64,000 nucleotides of DNA. Origin: Citrobacter sp. Marseille-Q6884. GTDB taxonomy: Bacteria; Pseudomonadota; Gammaproteobacteria; Enterobacterales; Enterobacteriaceae. The translations under genes and the position numbers were made by a program. Within the stretch, counting starts at the first letter, position 1. Every line of letters begins with the position of its first letter. The stretch lies in contig NZ_CAMDRE010000001.1 in the NCBI RefSeq assembly GCF_945906775.1, positions 620,001 through 684,000 on the forward strand, given 5' to 3'. Shown one piece after another: positions 44,395-53,883 of this stretch. The notes under the pieces are model-generated. The model was not told where the DNA came from, did not search any database, and was given only the letters and a program-made list of their open reading frames with translations.

Positions 44395-45033
44395 TTAACC
44401 CCGGCCCAGGCGCATTTCGCGTTCAGGCTCAGTCAGAGAAGCCAGGAAAGAGTCACGTTCAAAGACGCGAGTCATATACCCTTTCAGCTCTTTCGAACCT
44501 GCGCCGCTGAATTCAATACCCAGCTGCGGTAAACGCCACAGCAGCGGTGCCAGGTAACAGTCTACCAGGCTGAACTCATCGCTCAGGAAATACGGTTTCT
44601 GACCAAATACTGGCGCAATCGCCAGCAGCTCTTCGCGCAGTCGCTTACGTGCGACATCGGCTTCAGCGGCAGAACCGTTCACGATGACGTTCATCAGCGT
44701 GTACCAGTCTTTTTCAATACGCTGCATGTACAGGCGGCTCTCACCACGCGCAACCGGGTAAACCGGCATCAGCGGCGGATGCGGGAAACGCTCATCCAGG
44801 TATTCCATAATGATGCGAGATTCCCACAGGGTCAGCTCACGATCCACCAGTGTCGGTACGCTCTGATTCGGGTTGAGGTCGATCAGATCCTGCGGTGGAT
44901 TGTCCTTTTCCACATGCTCAATCTCGAAACTAACACCTTTCTCAGCCAGCACAATGCGGACCTGATGGCTATAGATGTCAGTAGGACCAGAAAACAGCGT
45001 CATTACCGAACGTTTGTTGGCAGCGACAGCCAT
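44395..45033 (-). CDS. sspA: Stringent starvation protein A
   Basis: SspA is a GST-fold protein that binds RNA polymerase-sigma70 and helps stress gene expression. It has 212 residues: the N-terminal thioredoxin-like domain starts at MAVAANKRSVMTLFSG and the C-terminal helical domain contains the PHP-type surface (DERFPHPPLMPVYP near 81-94) needed for activity. It is the first gene of sspAB. Confidence 0.97.
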   Translation of the reverse strand: MAVAANKRSVMTLFSGPTDIYSHQVRIVLAEKGVSFEIEHVEKDNPPQDLIDLNPNQSVPTLVDRELTLWESRIIMEYLDERFPHPPLMPVYPVARGESRLYMQRIEKDWYTLMNVIVNGSAAEADVARKRLREELLAIAPVFGQKPYFLSDEFSLVDCYLAPLLWRLPQLGIEFSGAGSKELKGYMTRVFERDSFLASLTEPEREMRLGRG

Positions 45034-45347
45034 GAAAACCTCCAGGTATATTCAGAATTTTTACTGCTACCAGCCACTGTGTGGCCAGCCAGAAGTGATG
45101 TCACCCATACTCGGAAAGCCATTGCTGTTCAAAATACAAACAAAAAATGAACAATACCGGATATTTGGGCAGAAAATTGGATGATAGTTTACCAGATTTT
45201 GTGACCTTTGTGGTGAGTCGATTCTGGAAATGGGGAAAAAGAGGTGGCCATCAGCGTATTACTGCGGTAATTCGCGGGGAATATTCATAAAAAAACCCGC
45301 CGGAGCGGGTTTTTTCGTAAATTGAAATCTGCCTGAGCAGAAAGCAA
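45034..45347. promoter_or_regulatory. sspA upstream region and rpsI 3' end
   Basis: The 314-bp gap holds the sspA promoter in its left part, which I could not define precisely. It ends with the rpsI terminator. No ORF or RNA gene was recognised. Confidence 0.5.
45289..45315 (-). terminator. Terminator of rplM-rpsI
   Basis: The stem ACCCGC-CGGA-GCGGGT has A7 on the left and T6 on the right, so it carries a strong U-tract on the minus strand. It lies about 33 bp after the rpsI stop. Confidence 0.85.
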
Positions 45348-45743
<396 letters not shown>

Positions 45744-45755
45744 CTATAATCCCGA

Positions 45756-46184
45756 TTAGATGTCAAGAACTTGCGGTTGCTGTGCCGCGTGGTTGTGCTC
45801 GTTGCCAGCGTAAACTTTCAGTTTACGGAACATAGCACGACCCAGAGGGCCTTTTGGCAGCATGCCTTTAACCGCGATTTCAAGCACACGCTCAGGACGG
45901 CGAGCAATCATCTCTTCAAAGGTCGCTTGTTTGATACCACCGATGTGACCGGTGTGGTGATAGTACACTTTGTCAGTACGCTTGTTGCCGGTTACAGCAA
46001 CTTTGTCAGCGTTCAGAACGATGATGTAATCACCAGTATCTACGTGCGGAGTGTATTCCGCTTTGTGCTTACCGCGCAGGCGCAGAGCCAGTTCGGAAGC
46101 CAGACGGCCCAGAGTTTTACCGGTCGCGTCAACAACATACCAGTCGCGTTTTACGGTTTCTGGTTTAGCTGTAAAAGTTTTCAT
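45756..46184 (-). CDS. rplM: 50S ribosomal protein L13
   Basis: L13 has 142 residues starting MKTFTAKPETVKRDWYVVDA. It is an early assembly protein of the 50S subunit. An ATG five codons upstream is rejected because the conserved protein begins at MKTFT. The 218-bp upstream region to zapE should hold the promoter and the leader on which E. coli L13 represses its own operon. Confidence 0.98.
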   Translation of the reverse strand: MKTFTAKPETVKRDWYVVDATGKTLGRLASELALRLRGKHKAEYTPHVDTGDYIIVLNADKVAVTGNKRTDKVYYHHTGHIGGIKQATFEEMIARRPERVLEIAVKGMLPKGPLGRAMFRKLKVYAGNEHNHAAQQPQVLDI

Positions 46185-46402
46185 TAAAAGCTTACCCAAA
46201 TAAATAAGTTACACGTTGGTGAACACCCAAACGTTTTGTCAGTTGAGGTTCACACGACATTGTCCAGCAAACCTACCCCTTCGAATAGCCTATGCCGGCA
46301 CATAGAAAGTTTTGGGAAAAAAACTCTCTCGTAACGTGGGGTCGCAAGATTATAGAGAAGTCGGGGTCAAAGATCGACCCCTTTGTGTGATTTGCAGTGG
46401 GT

Positions 46403-47530
46403 TTAACCCGCTAAATGTTCCCGCTTCAGATACTCTTCGCTTTGCATCTCCTGCAAACGCGATAAACAGCGCTGGAACTCAAACTTGAGACGTTCGCCCT
46501 GGTAAATCTCATATAAGGGCGATGCAGCACTCACGACCAGTTTTACGTGGCGTTCGTAGAACTCATCAACCAGCGCGATAAAGCGCCGTGCCTCACTTTC
46601 CATCAACGTCGTCATGACCGGCACATCCGATAACAACACCGTGTGGAAAAGGCGCGAAAGCGCAATATAGTCGTGCTGGCTGCGAGCATCGACGCACAAC
46701 GTGGAAAACGAAACCGCCAGCGTCTGGTTTTCGACGGCCAGCGTCTGCATCGGACGGTGGTTGATTTCCAGCGTCGGCGCATGTTCGCTTTTCGCGCCCG
46801 CTAACGCCAGCCACAGCTTATCCATCTGTTGCCGGGTTTCCTCATTAAGCGGCGAGAGCCATAAATGCGCCTGTGTTAACGTCCGCAGGCGGTAATCAAC
46901 TCCCGCATCCACATTCATGATGTCGCAATACTGTTTGATTGCGTCGATAGCAGGTAAAAAACGCGCGCGCTGTAAGCCGTTGCGGTACAACTCGTCGGGC
47001 GGAATATTGGAGGTTGCCACCAGCGTGATACCGCGAGCAAACAGCGCTTTCATTAATCCCCCGAGCAGCATCGCGTCGGTGATATCGGAGACAAAAAACT
47101 CGTCAAAGCACAGCACATCCGTTTCTGCCTTAAAGCGGTCAGCAATCACTTCCAGCGGGTCGCTTTGACCTTGCAGAGCAGTGAGCTCTTCGTGTACCCG
47201 CAACATAAAGCGGTGAAAGTGCAGACGCTGTTTCCGCGCGCCAGGCAGACTATGGTAGAACAGATCCATCAGCCAGGTTTTCCCGCGCCCTACCCCTCCC
47301 CACATATACAGGCCCCGTACCGCCGTATGTTCTTCCGGCTCACGCTTACCCAGCAATTTGCCAAACCGTGCCATCAACCCACTCGGCTGCGGTGCTGGAA
47401 GCTTCAGCGCAGTGAGTTCTTGGTAAATGGTTTCCAGTCGATTGACCGCTTCTTGTTGTACGTTGTCGGGTTGATGGCTGCCGTCATTGAGGGCCTGGAG
47501 GTAACGCGATGTCGGGGAAAGGCTTTGCAT
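46403..47530 (-). CDS. zapE: ZapE, cell-division ATPase
   Basis: ZapE (YhcM) is an AAA-like ATPase of the AFG1 family that affects Z-ring stability and interacts with membrane-insertion factors. The 375 residues match E. coli. Walker A is GGVGRGKT (78-85), and the Walker B region is DVLCFDEFFVSD. It diverges from zapG across 192 bp. Confidence 0.96.
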   Translation of the reverse strand: MQSLSPTSRYLQALNDGSHQPDNVQQEAVNRLETIYQELTALKLPAPQPSGLMARFGKLLGKREPEEHTAVRGLYMWGGVGRGKTWLMDLFYHSLPGARKQRLHFHRFMLRVHEELTALQGQSDPLEVIADRFKAETDVLCFDEFFVSDITDAMLLGGLMKALFARGITLVATSNIPPDELYRNGLQRARFLPAIDAIKQYCDIMNVDAGVDYRLRTLTQAHLWLSPLNEETRQQMDKLWLALAGAKSEHAPTLEINHRPMQTLAVENQTLAVSFSTLCVDARSQHDYIALSRLFHTVLLSDVPVMTTLMESEARRFIALVDEFYERHVKLVVSAASPLYEIYQGERLKFEFQRCLSRLQEMQSEEYLKREHLAG

Positions 47531-47722
47531 GATGTTATTGTTATTCCTTGAGAATCGATGTGCCGTCGCTCACGGTTGACGAAAAAAAGGCCGTTCTACA
47601 CTACGCGATATAAAGACGGGATTCCACTTCTACAGGATTAGCGGTTATAGTGGCATAATCAGGCGCGGGCATGGAGCCTAAAGCCAACACCCTACGGAAA
47701 CAAAAGACAACGGGAGATGTTC

Positions 47723-48121
47723 ATGACCTGGGAATATGCGCTAATTGGGTTAGTCGTCGGTATCATTATTGGTGCCGTAGCCATGCGTTTTGGTAATCGT
47801 AAATTACGCCAACAGCAGGCATTGCAGTACGAACTGGAAAAGAACAAAGCTGAGCTGGAAGAGTACCGTGAAGAGCTGGTGAGCCACTTTGCCCGTAGCG
47901 CCGAGTTACTGGATAACATGGCGGACGACTATCGTCAGATCTATCAGCACATGGCAAAAAGCTCCAGCAGCCTGCTGCCGGGCATGTCACCGGAATCCAA
48001 CCCGTTCCGTAATCGTCTGGCTGAGTCTGAAGCAGGCAACGATCAAGCGCCGGTGCAGATGCCGCGTGACTATTCCGAAGGGGCTTCCGGCCTGCTGCGT
48101 AGTGGCGCAAAGCGCGACTAA
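47723..48121 (+). CDS. zapG: ZapG (YhcB), envelope/cell-division membrane protein
   Basis: ZapG has one N-terminal membrane helix (MTWEYALIGLVVGIIIGAVAM), a coiled coil (about 25-60, RQQQALQYELEKNKAELEEY) and a disordered C-terminus. It links division, envelope growth and rod-complex function in E. coli. The start at 47723 (MTWEYAL) gives 132 residues, as in E. coli; an ATG two codons upstream overlaps the ribosome site GGGAGA. Confidence 0.94.
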   Translation: MTWEYALIGLVVGIIIGAVAMRFGNRKLRQQQALQYELEKNKAELEEYREELVSHFARSAELLDNMADDYRQIYQHMAKSSSSLLPGMSPESNPFRNRLAESEAGNDQAPVQMPRDYSEGASGLLRSGAKRD

Positions 48122-48145
48122 CTGCACATCGTTAAGAAATTTATT

Positions 48146-48164
48146 GGGCGCAGCGATTGCGCCC
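48146..48164 (+). terminator. Hairpin after zapG
   Basis: The stem GGGCGCA-GCGAT-TGCGCCC is followed by a pyrimidine-rich TCCGCTTCTCTT stretch. It is a possible terminator 24 bp after the zapG stop. Confidence 0.55.
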
Positions 48165-48289
48165 TCCGCTTCTCTTCCCGTCCCAGCTATTATTTAGTCG
48201 TTAGCCGCATTGTGACCAAACCGAAAATTCAATAACATCAAACTGTTTTGAATCATCTTCCGTTTACTCAAGGTACGAGAGCAGGATCC

Positions 48290-49657
48290 ATGAAAAAACA
48301 AACCCAGCTGTTGAGTGCATTAGCGTTAAGTGTCGGGTTAACTCTCTCGGCGCCCTTTCAGGCCTTTGCGTCGATACCAGGCCAGGTCCCCGGTCAGGCA
48401 GCCCTCCCCAGCCTCGCCCCAATGCTGGAGAAAGTGTTACCTGCCGTCGTGAGCGTGAGAGTCGAAGGTACGGCCACTCAGGGGCAGAAAGTCCCGGAAG
48501 AATTCAAAAAGTTTTTTGGCGATGAACTGCCCGATCAACCCTCACAGCCTTTTGAAGGGCTAGGGTCGGGGGTCATCATTGACGCCGCAAAAGGGTACGT
48601 GCTGACTAATAACCATGTTATTAACCAGGCACAAAAAATCAGCGTCCAGCTAAACGATGGTCGTGAATTCGACGCCAAGCTTATCGGTAGTGACGATCAA
48701 AGCGATATCGCGCTGCTGCAAATTCAACATCCCAGCAATCTGACGCAAATTGCCATCGCCGACTCCGACAAGCTACGCGTAGGTGATTTCGCGGTAGCCG
48801 TCGGCAACCCGTTCGGATTAGGGCAAACCGCAACGTCCGGTATTGTATCGGCTTTAGGTCGCAGTGGCCTGAACCTGGAAGGTCTGGAAAACTTTATCCA
48901 GACCGATGCCTCCATTAACCGCGGTAACTCCGGCGGTGCCTTGCTTAACCTGAACGGTGAGTTGATCGGGATTAACACCGCGATCCTGGCGCCAGGTGGC
49001 GGCAGCATCGGCATTGGCTTTGCGATTCCCAGTAACATGGCACGTACGCTGGCACAGCAGTTGATGCAGTTTGGCGAAATCAAACGCGGATTGCTGGGGA
49101 TTAAAGGGACGGAAATGACCGCCGACATCGCCAAAGCGTTCAAGCTGGATGTGCAGCGCGGCGCATTTGTCAGCGAGGTTCTGCCGAACTCCGGCTCCGC
49201 GAAAGCGGGCGTGAAATCCGGTGACGTCATTACCAGCCTGAACGGCAAGCCGCTCAACAGTTTCGCTGAACTGCGTTCACGCATTGCGACGACCGAACCG
49301 GGAACCAAAGTCAAACTGGGCCTGCTGCGTAACGGTAAGCCGCTGGAGGTTGAAGTCACCCTGGATACCAGCACCTCATCTTCTGCCAGCGCAGAGATGA
49401 TTGCACCGGCGTTACAAGGGGCAACGCTGAGCGACGGACAGTTAAAAGACGGTACTAAAGGCATCAAAATTGATAACGTCGAAAAAAGCAGCCCGGCAGC
49501 CCAGGCAGGCCTGCATAAAGATGATGTTATCATCGGCGTTAACCGTGACCGCGTGAACTCCATTGCCGAAATGCGTAAGGTACTGGAGGCGAAACCGTCA
49601 ATCATCGCGCTGCAGGTGGTACGCGGTAACGAGAATATTTATCTGCTCTTGCGTTAA
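48290..49657 (+). CDS. degQ: DegQ, periplasmic serine endoprotease
   Basis: DegQ is a periplasmic HtrA-family protease and chaperone. The start at 48290 gives 455 residues with a signal peptide (MKKQTQLLSALALSVGLTLS, cleavage after AFA, residue 27). The catalytic triad is H109 (LTNNHV), D139 (QSDIALL) and S214 (RGNSGGALL), and two PDZ domains follow (about 255-345 and 360-455). The in-frame ATG 14 codons upstream would disrupt the signal peptide and is rejected. degS follows, 92 bp away. Confidence 0.97.
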   Translation: MKKQTQLLSALALSVGLTLSAPFQAFASIPGQVPGQAALPSLAPMLEKVLPAVVSVRVEGTATQGQKVPEEFKKFFGDELPDQPSQPFEGLGSGVIIDAAKGYVLTNNHVINQAQKISVQLNDGREFDAKLIGSDDQSDIALLQIQHPSNLTQIAIADSDKLRVGDFAVAVGNPFGLGQTATSGIVSALGRSGLNLEGLENFIQTDASINRGNSGGALLNLNGELIGINTAILAPGGGSIGIGFAIPSNMARTLAQQLMQFGEIKRGLLGIKGTEMTADIAKAFKLDVQRGAFVSEVLPNSGSAKAGVKSGDVITSLNGKPLNSFAELRSRIATTEPGTKVKLGLLRNGKPLEVEVTLDTSTSSSASAEMIAPALQGATLSDGQLKDGTKGIKIDNVEKSSPAAQAGLHKDDVIIGVNRDRVNSIAEMRKVLEAKPSIIALQVVRGNENIYLLLR

Positions 49658-49669
49658 ACCTGTCACGAA

Positions 49670-49699
49670 CCGGACATCAGCCTGCCGTGTGATGTCCGG
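49670..49699 (+). terminator. Hairpin after degQ
   Basis: The arms CCGGACATCA and TGATGTCCGG form a perfect 10-bp stem with a 10-nt loop, without a T-run. It lies in the degQ-degS gap. Confidence 0.55.
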
Positions 49700-49749
49700 T
49701 AAACTCGTGATATGCTGCTGCCGTTCCCCTTTTTAATGACGCCGCCATC

Positions 49750-50817
49750 ATGTTTGTGAAGCTTTTACGTTCGGTCGCGATTGGTTTAATTGTCGGCGCA
49801 ATTCTGCTGGCCGCGATGCCCTCTCTGCGCAAAATAAATACGCTTTCAGCGCCACAGTTCGACAGCGCCGATGAAACGCCTGCCAGCTATAACCCAGCCG
49901 TTCGCCGCGCGGCACCAGCCGTCGTTAACGTATATAACCGCAGTATGAACAGCACGACGCATAACCAGCTTGAGATCCGTACACTCGGCTCGGGCGTGAT
50001 CATGGATCAGCGCGGCTACATCATCACCAATAAACACGTCATTAATGATGCCGACCAAATCATCGTGGCTTTGCAGGATGGACGCGTGTTTGAAGCGCTG
50101 CTTGTCGGCTCCGATACGCTGACTGACCTTGCAGTGCTGAAAATCAACGCGTCTGGCGGACTGCCGACAATCCCAATCAATAACAAGCGCGTACCGCATA
50201 TCGGTGATGTGGTTCTTGCCATCGGCAACCCCTACAACCTTGGACAAACTATTACCCAGGGGATTATCAGCGCCACCGGTCGTATTGGCCTGAACCCAAC
50301 GGGACGGCAAAACTTCCTGCAAACGGACGCCTCGATCAACCACGGTAACTCCGGCGGTGCGCTGGTGAACTCGTTGGGTGAGCTGATGGGCATTAACACG
50401 CTGTCGTTTGATAAGAGCAACGATGGAGAAACCCCGGAAGGGATTGGCTTTGCCATACCGTTCCAGTTAGCGACCAAAATCATGGATAAGTTGATTCGTG
50501 ATGGACGCGTCATTCGTGGGTACATCGGCATTAGCGGCCGTGAGATTGCTCCGCTGCACGCTCAGGGCAGTGGAATGGATCAGATTCAGGGGATTGTGGT
50601 TAACGAAGTCGCCCCGGATGGCCCGGCAGCTCAGGCAGGCATTCAGGTTAATGACCTGATTATCTCGGTTAATAATAAACCGGCTGTCTCGGCCCTAGAG
50701 ACCATGGATCAGGTTGCTGAAATTCGCCCGGGTTCCGTGATTTCAGTGGTCGTAATGCGCGATGACAAGCAATTGAAGTTGCAGGTCACGATTCAGGAAT
50801 ATCCGAATACGAACTAA
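49750..50817 (+). CDS. degS: DegS, sigma-E stress sensor protease
   Basis: DegS is anchored in the inner membrane and cuts the anti-sigma factor RseA when its PDZ domain binds misfolded outer-membrane protein tails. The 355 residues comprise an N-terminal anchor (LLRSVAIGLIVGAILLAAM), a triad H96, D126 and S201 (NHGNSGGALV), and one PDZ domain (about 260-350). It ends before a bidirectional terminator shared with mdh. Confidence 0.98.
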   Translation: MFVKLLRSVAIGLIVGAILLAAMPSLRKINTLSAPQFDSADETPASYNPAVRRAAPAVVNVYNRSMNSTTHNQLEIRTLGSGVIMDQRGYIITNKHVINDADQIIVALQDGRVFEALLVGSDTLTDLAVLKINASGGLPTIPINNKRVPHIGDVVLAIGNPYNLGQTITQGIISATGRIGLNPTGRQNFLQTDASINHGNSGGALVNSLGELMGINTLSFDKSNDGETPEGIGFAIPFQLATKIMDKLIRDGRVIRGYIGISGREIAPLHAQGSGMDQIQGIVVNEVAPDGPAAQAGIQVNDLIISVNNKPAVSALETMDQVAEIRPGSVISVVVMRDDKQLKLQVTIQEYPNTN

Positions 50818-50832
50818 GTGAATGAAAGACGT

Positions 50833-50862
50833 AAAAAAACCGGAGCTCGCTCCGGTTTTTTT
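50833..50862. terminator. Bidirectional terminator between degS and mdh
   Basis: CCGGAG-CTCG-CTCCGG is flanked by A7 and T7, giving a U-tract on both strands for the convergent degS and mdh. Confidence 0.88.
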
Positions 50863-50882
50863 ATCTGGCCTACGCGAATGCG

Positions 50883-51818
50883 TTACTTAACGAACTCTTC
50901 GCCCAGAGTGATATCTTTCTTCAGAGTGTCCAGCATGCCTTCCAGCGCATTCTGTTCAAACGCGCTCAGTTTACCGATGGACTGGCGTTCTTCTACACCG
51001 TTTTTGCCCAGCAGCAGCGGCTGAGAGAAGAAACGCGCATACTGACCGTCACCTTCAACATAAGCGCATTCTACTACGCCTTTCTCGCCATTCAGCGCAC
51101 GAACCAGAGACAGACCGAAACGTGCCGCAGCCTGACCCATAGACAGGGTTGCAGATCCGCCACCGGCTTTTGCTTCGACGACTTCAGTACCTGCGTTCTG
51201 GATACGCTTGGTCAGATCAGCCACTTCCTGCTCAGTGAAGCTCACGCCTGGAATTTGTGACAGCAGTGGCAGAATAGTTACGCCAGAGTGTCCGCCAATA
51301 ACCGGCACTTCAACCTCGGTCGGTTGCTTACCTTTCAGTTCCGCAACAAAGGTGTTGGAGCGGATGATGTCCAGCGTGGTTACGCCAAACAGTTTGTTCT
51401 TGTCGTATACACCTGCTTTTTTCAGCACTTCTGCAGCGATTGCAACGGTTGTGTTCACTGGGTTAGTGATGATACCAACACATGCTTTCGGGCAGGTTTT
51501 CGCAACTTGCTGTACCAGGTTTTTCACGATACCGGCGTTAACGTTAAACAGGTCGGAACGATCCATACCCGGTTTACGCGCGACACCCGCGGAAATCAGC
51601 ACCACGTCAGCACCTTCCAGTGCAGGGGTCGCATCTTCACCGCTGAAGCCTTTGATTTTCACAGCAGTAGGGATGTGGCTCAAATCAACAGCCACACCAG
51701 GTGTTACTGGAGCGATGTCGTACAGGGAGAGTTCTGAACCTGAAGGCAGTTGGGTTTTTAACAGTAATGCTAGCGCCTGACCGATACCACCAGCAGCGCC
51801 GAGGACTGCAACTTTCAT
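50883..51818 (-). CDS. mdh: Malate dehydrogenase
   Basis: Mdh oxidises malate to oxaloacetate with NAD+ in the TCA cycle. The 311 residues (312 in E. coli) contain the NAD-binding GAAGGIGQ (7-14), the substrate arginines RKPGMDR (81-87), catalytic D150 and H177 (VIGGHSG). It diverges from argR across 436 bp. In E. coli it is repressed by ArcA, whose kinase gene is also in this window; I did not define an ArcA site. Confidence 0.98.
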   Translation of the reverse strand: MKVAVLGAAGGIGQALALLLKTQLPSGSELSLYDIAPVTPGVAVDLSHIPTAVKIKGFSGEDATPALEGADVVLISAGVARKPGMDRSDLFNVNAGIVKNLVQQVAKTCPKACVGIITNPVNTTVAIAAEVLKKAGVYDKNKLFGVTTLDIIRSNTFVAELKGKQPTEVEVPVIGGHSGVTILPLLSQIPGVSFTEQEVADLTKRIQNAGTEVVEAKAGGGSATLSMGQAAARFGLSLVRALNGEKGVVECAYVEGDGQYARFFSQPLLLGKNGVEERQSIGKLSAFEQNALEGMLDTLKKDITLGEEFVK

Positions 51819-52254
51819 CCTAAACTCCTTATTATCTTGATAAGCAAAATGTCTATTGCTCCGCGGCGGCGACCTTAATTCACAAATCCAATGAATTCAA
51901 TAACCACGCGTCAAGAATGCGTAGTCACGCAAATTTGGCTTTTATGCATTTAACTTACGTAAAATAAAACCTAAGTTACGTAATTCAAAACCACACGCAC
52001 AGTAGAGCAACTTTCCAACAGGTGCTGACAATATACCTTACCGCCCTCTCAAAACAACATCAATTTGATAACATTTGATTTACTTTTAATCTTATTTGCG
52101 AGCCGTGACACAGGCATGTTTCTTGATAACGAAATTTGATAAAATTCCGCTCTTTCATAACATTATTTCAGCCTTGAACAAGGCAGACTGTTTGCATAAA
52201 AATTCATCTGTATGCACAATAATGTTGTTTCTACTGCCATATTACGGGTGACTT
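51819..52254. promoter_or_regulatory. Divergent mdh/argR promoter region
   Basis: This 436-bp AT-rich gap has no gene. TTGATAA occurs twice around 52120-52141, and ARG boxes lie just before argR (listed separately). Confidence 0.6.
52191..52228 (+). promoter_or_regulatory. ARG boxes of the argR autoregulatory operator
   Basis: Box 1 (52191-52208) reads TTTGCATAAAAATTCATC and fits the ARG consensus with one central mismatch. A weaker second box follows at about 52211-52228. They lie 27-64 bp before the argR start, where E. coli ArgR autoregulates. Confidence 0.8.
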
Positions 52255-52725
52255 ATGCGAAGCTCGGCTAAACAAGAAGAATTAGTAAAGGCGTTTAAAG
52301 CGCTACTCAAAGAAGAAAAATTCAGCTCTCAGGGCGAAATCGTCATCGCGTTGCAGGAGCAGGGCTTTGATAATATCAATCAGTCCAAGGTTTCACGCAT
52401 GCTGACAAAGTTTGGCGCCGTGCGTACCCGCAATGCAAAAATGGAGATGGTGTACTGCCTCCCGGCAGAACTGGGTGTACCCACAACCTCCAGCCCGCTG
52501 AAGAATCTGGTCTTGGATATCGACTATAACGATGCTGTCGTGGTGATTCATACCAGCCCTGGCGCTGCACAGCTCATTGCACGTCTGCTCGACTCATTGG
52601 GTAAAGCAGAAGGTATTCTGGGAACAATCGCTGGCGACGACACCATCTTCACCACCCCGGCCACGGGTTTTACGGTAAAAGATCTGTACGAAGCGATTCT
52701 TGAACTGTTCGAACAAGAGCTGTAA
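52255..52725 (+). CDS. argR: Arginine repressor ArgR
   Basis: ArgR is a hexameric, arginine-dependent repressor of arginine biosynthesis and cofactor in cer recombination. It has 156 residues: an N-terminal winged HTH (about 1-70; FDNINQSKVSRMLTKFGAVRTRN) and a C-terminal arginine-binding oligomerisation domain with GTIAGDDTIF near 124-133. It is autoregulated through the upstream ARG boxes. Confidence 0.98.
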   Translation: MRSSAKQEELVKAFKALLKEEKFSSQGEIVIALQEQGFDNINQSKVSRMLTKFGAVRTRNAKMEMVYCLPAELGVPTTSSPLKNLVLDIDYNDAVVVIHTSPGAAQLIARLLDSLGKAEGILGTIAGDDTIFTTPATGFTVKDLYEAILELFEQEL

Positions 52726-53105
52726 TGCCTTTCCCCGTCGCACATCGTGGTGGCGGGGAAAAACCTGCCGTTTTCATTCCCTCCCTCTATCATTCACTAC
52801 CAATCATTTAACAAATAGTGCGTTTCACCGTCAAAATGCATTCACACAGTGAATGATAAGCATGAAAAACGCACAATTTGCAAAATTACGTATCTAAATG
52901 AATTTATTAAGTTTATTTAAATTCACTTGCCAAAAAATGAGTTTTTAATTCCATACAGTTATAAAAAATACATTTCTTAACACCTAATAACGCCAGAAAC
53001 CATTAGCGTGGTATTAATTTATCGAGTGATTAGTGTATACTTGATTTTGTGATGAGGGTCACGAAACAAAGACCCCCAATAAAAGAATTCGACGAGGTAA
53101 ATATC
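52726..53105 (+). promoter_or_regulatory. argR-yhcN gap with yhcN promoter and CRP-like site
   Basis: This 380-bp gap is AT-rich and holds no gene. TATACT at 53036-53041 is a likely -10 box. TGTGA-N6-TCACG at 53048-53063 looks like a CRP site placed at about +1 to +15, which would predict repression. The element ATTCAC-ACA-GTGAAT (near 52844-52858) is a short palindrome of unknown role. Confidence 0.5.
52731..52760 (+). terminator. Possible hairpin after argR
   Basis: TTCCCCG (52731-52737) pairs with CGGGGAA (52754-52760), with an inner CAC-ATC-GTG. There is no T-run on the plus strand, so it is at best a weak terminator. Confidence 0.4.
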
Positions 53106-53372
53106 ATGAAAATCAAAACCACTGTTGCAACATTAAGCCTTCTTTCCGTTCTCTCTTTCGGCGCAAGCGCAGCCGTGAATCAGGTGAACGCACAAGAAGC
53201 ACAGAATCTGCAATCCATGGGCACTATCTCTGTATCTCAGATCGGTAGCTCACCAATGGATATGCGCCAGGAAATCGTTGCTAAAGCTGAAAAAGCAGGC
53301 GCCAGCAGCTACCGCGTGACCGAACTCCGTGAAGGCGCTCACTGGCACGCAACGGCAGAACTGTACAAATAA
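53106..53372 (+). CDS. yhcN: YhcN, DUF1471 periplasmic stress protein
   Basis: This 88-residue protein has a signal peptide (MKIKTTVATLSLLSVLSFGAS, cleavage after SAA near residue 22) and a DUF1471 (YhcN/BhsA/McbA) domain ending HWHATAELYK. In E. coli it is linked to acid and peroxide stress. The start at 53106 is preceded by GAGGTAA; the frame is open 19 codons further up without homology. The mature half differs considerably from E. coli YhcN, so a paralogue of the same family cannot be excluded, but position supports yhcN. Confidence 0.9.
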   Translation: MKIKTTVATLSLLSVLSFGASAAVNQVNAQEAQNLQSMGTISVSQIGSSPMDMRQEIVAKAEKAGASSYRVTELREGAHWHATAELYK

Positions 53373-53398
53373 ACCCTCGTCGTCTAGTCCGACGACTT

Positions 53399-53423
53399 GC
53401 CCCCGCCTGTCGGGGGCTTTTTT
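53399..53423 (+). terminator. Terminator after yhcN
   Basis: GCCCCCG-CCTGT-CGGGGGC is followed by T6, 26 bp after the yhcN stop. A second inverted repeat, GTCGTC/GACGAC, lies just before it. Confidence 0.88.
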
Positions 53424-53428
53424 ATGTC

Positions 53429-53707
53429 TTACTTCGCATGGCGAACATTAAAGCGTAATTGCCCTTCCAGCTCTTCTTCCGCTTCATCAAACAGCAAAAT
53501 CAGCGCGCCATACCGTCTACGTTGTTTGTCCGGCAAATGGACAAATTCAATCTCGAGCGGCAACGGCAATACTTCCCCAATGACCACCTCCCACAGAGAA
53601 TCCAGGTCGCTGACCTTGTCCCGTGCCAGCCCGAAGGTGCGTGTAAACTCCCGGTAGAAATCGTTCTGATCTTCAATCTCGTCAAAATCAAACGTATAGA
53701 TGTTCAT
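53429..53707 (-). CDS. yhcO: YhcO, barstar-family protein
   Basis: This 92-residue acidic protein belongs to the barstar (RNase inhibitor) family; no barnase-like gene lies next to it. The start at 53707 gives MNIYTFDFDEIEDQNDFYRE as in E. coli, with the barstar core DLDSLWEVVIG. Its role is unknown. Longer reading upstream has no homology. Confidence 0.92.
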   Translation of the reverse strand: MNIYTFDFDEIEDQNDFYREFTRTFGLARDKVSDLDSLWEVVIGEVLPLPLEIEFVHLPDKQRRRYGALILLFDEAEEELEGQLRFNVRHAK

Positions 53708-53848
53708 CTGTAGCCACCATCCCGACACCAGTTACTCTACAGACCACCACTATGCAGGGTCTTCTATTGTCCATCGCCCAGTCGTCCCCTCTGAATAACA
53801 TCACTCACATGATTCTATGGCTCCCGCACATCAGGTAAGTATAGCCAT

Positions 53849-53879
53849 AAAAAAACCGACGCTTCTGGCATCGGTTTTT
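53849..53879 (-). terminator. Terminator of aaeXAB
   Basis: On the minus strand ACCGATGC-CAGAA-GCGTCGGT (one mismatch) is followed by U7. It lies directly after the aaeB stop. Confidence 0.82.
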
Positions 53880-53883
53880 ACGC

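Noticed and set aside
48724..49605. 293-codon minus-strand frame opposite degQ
   Set aside because: It is a shadow of degQ, with no family features.
53429..53707. YhcO as part of an RNase toxin/immunity pair
   Set aside because: The barstar fold suggested it, but flanking genes are yhcN and aaeB and no barnase-type ORF exists nearby.
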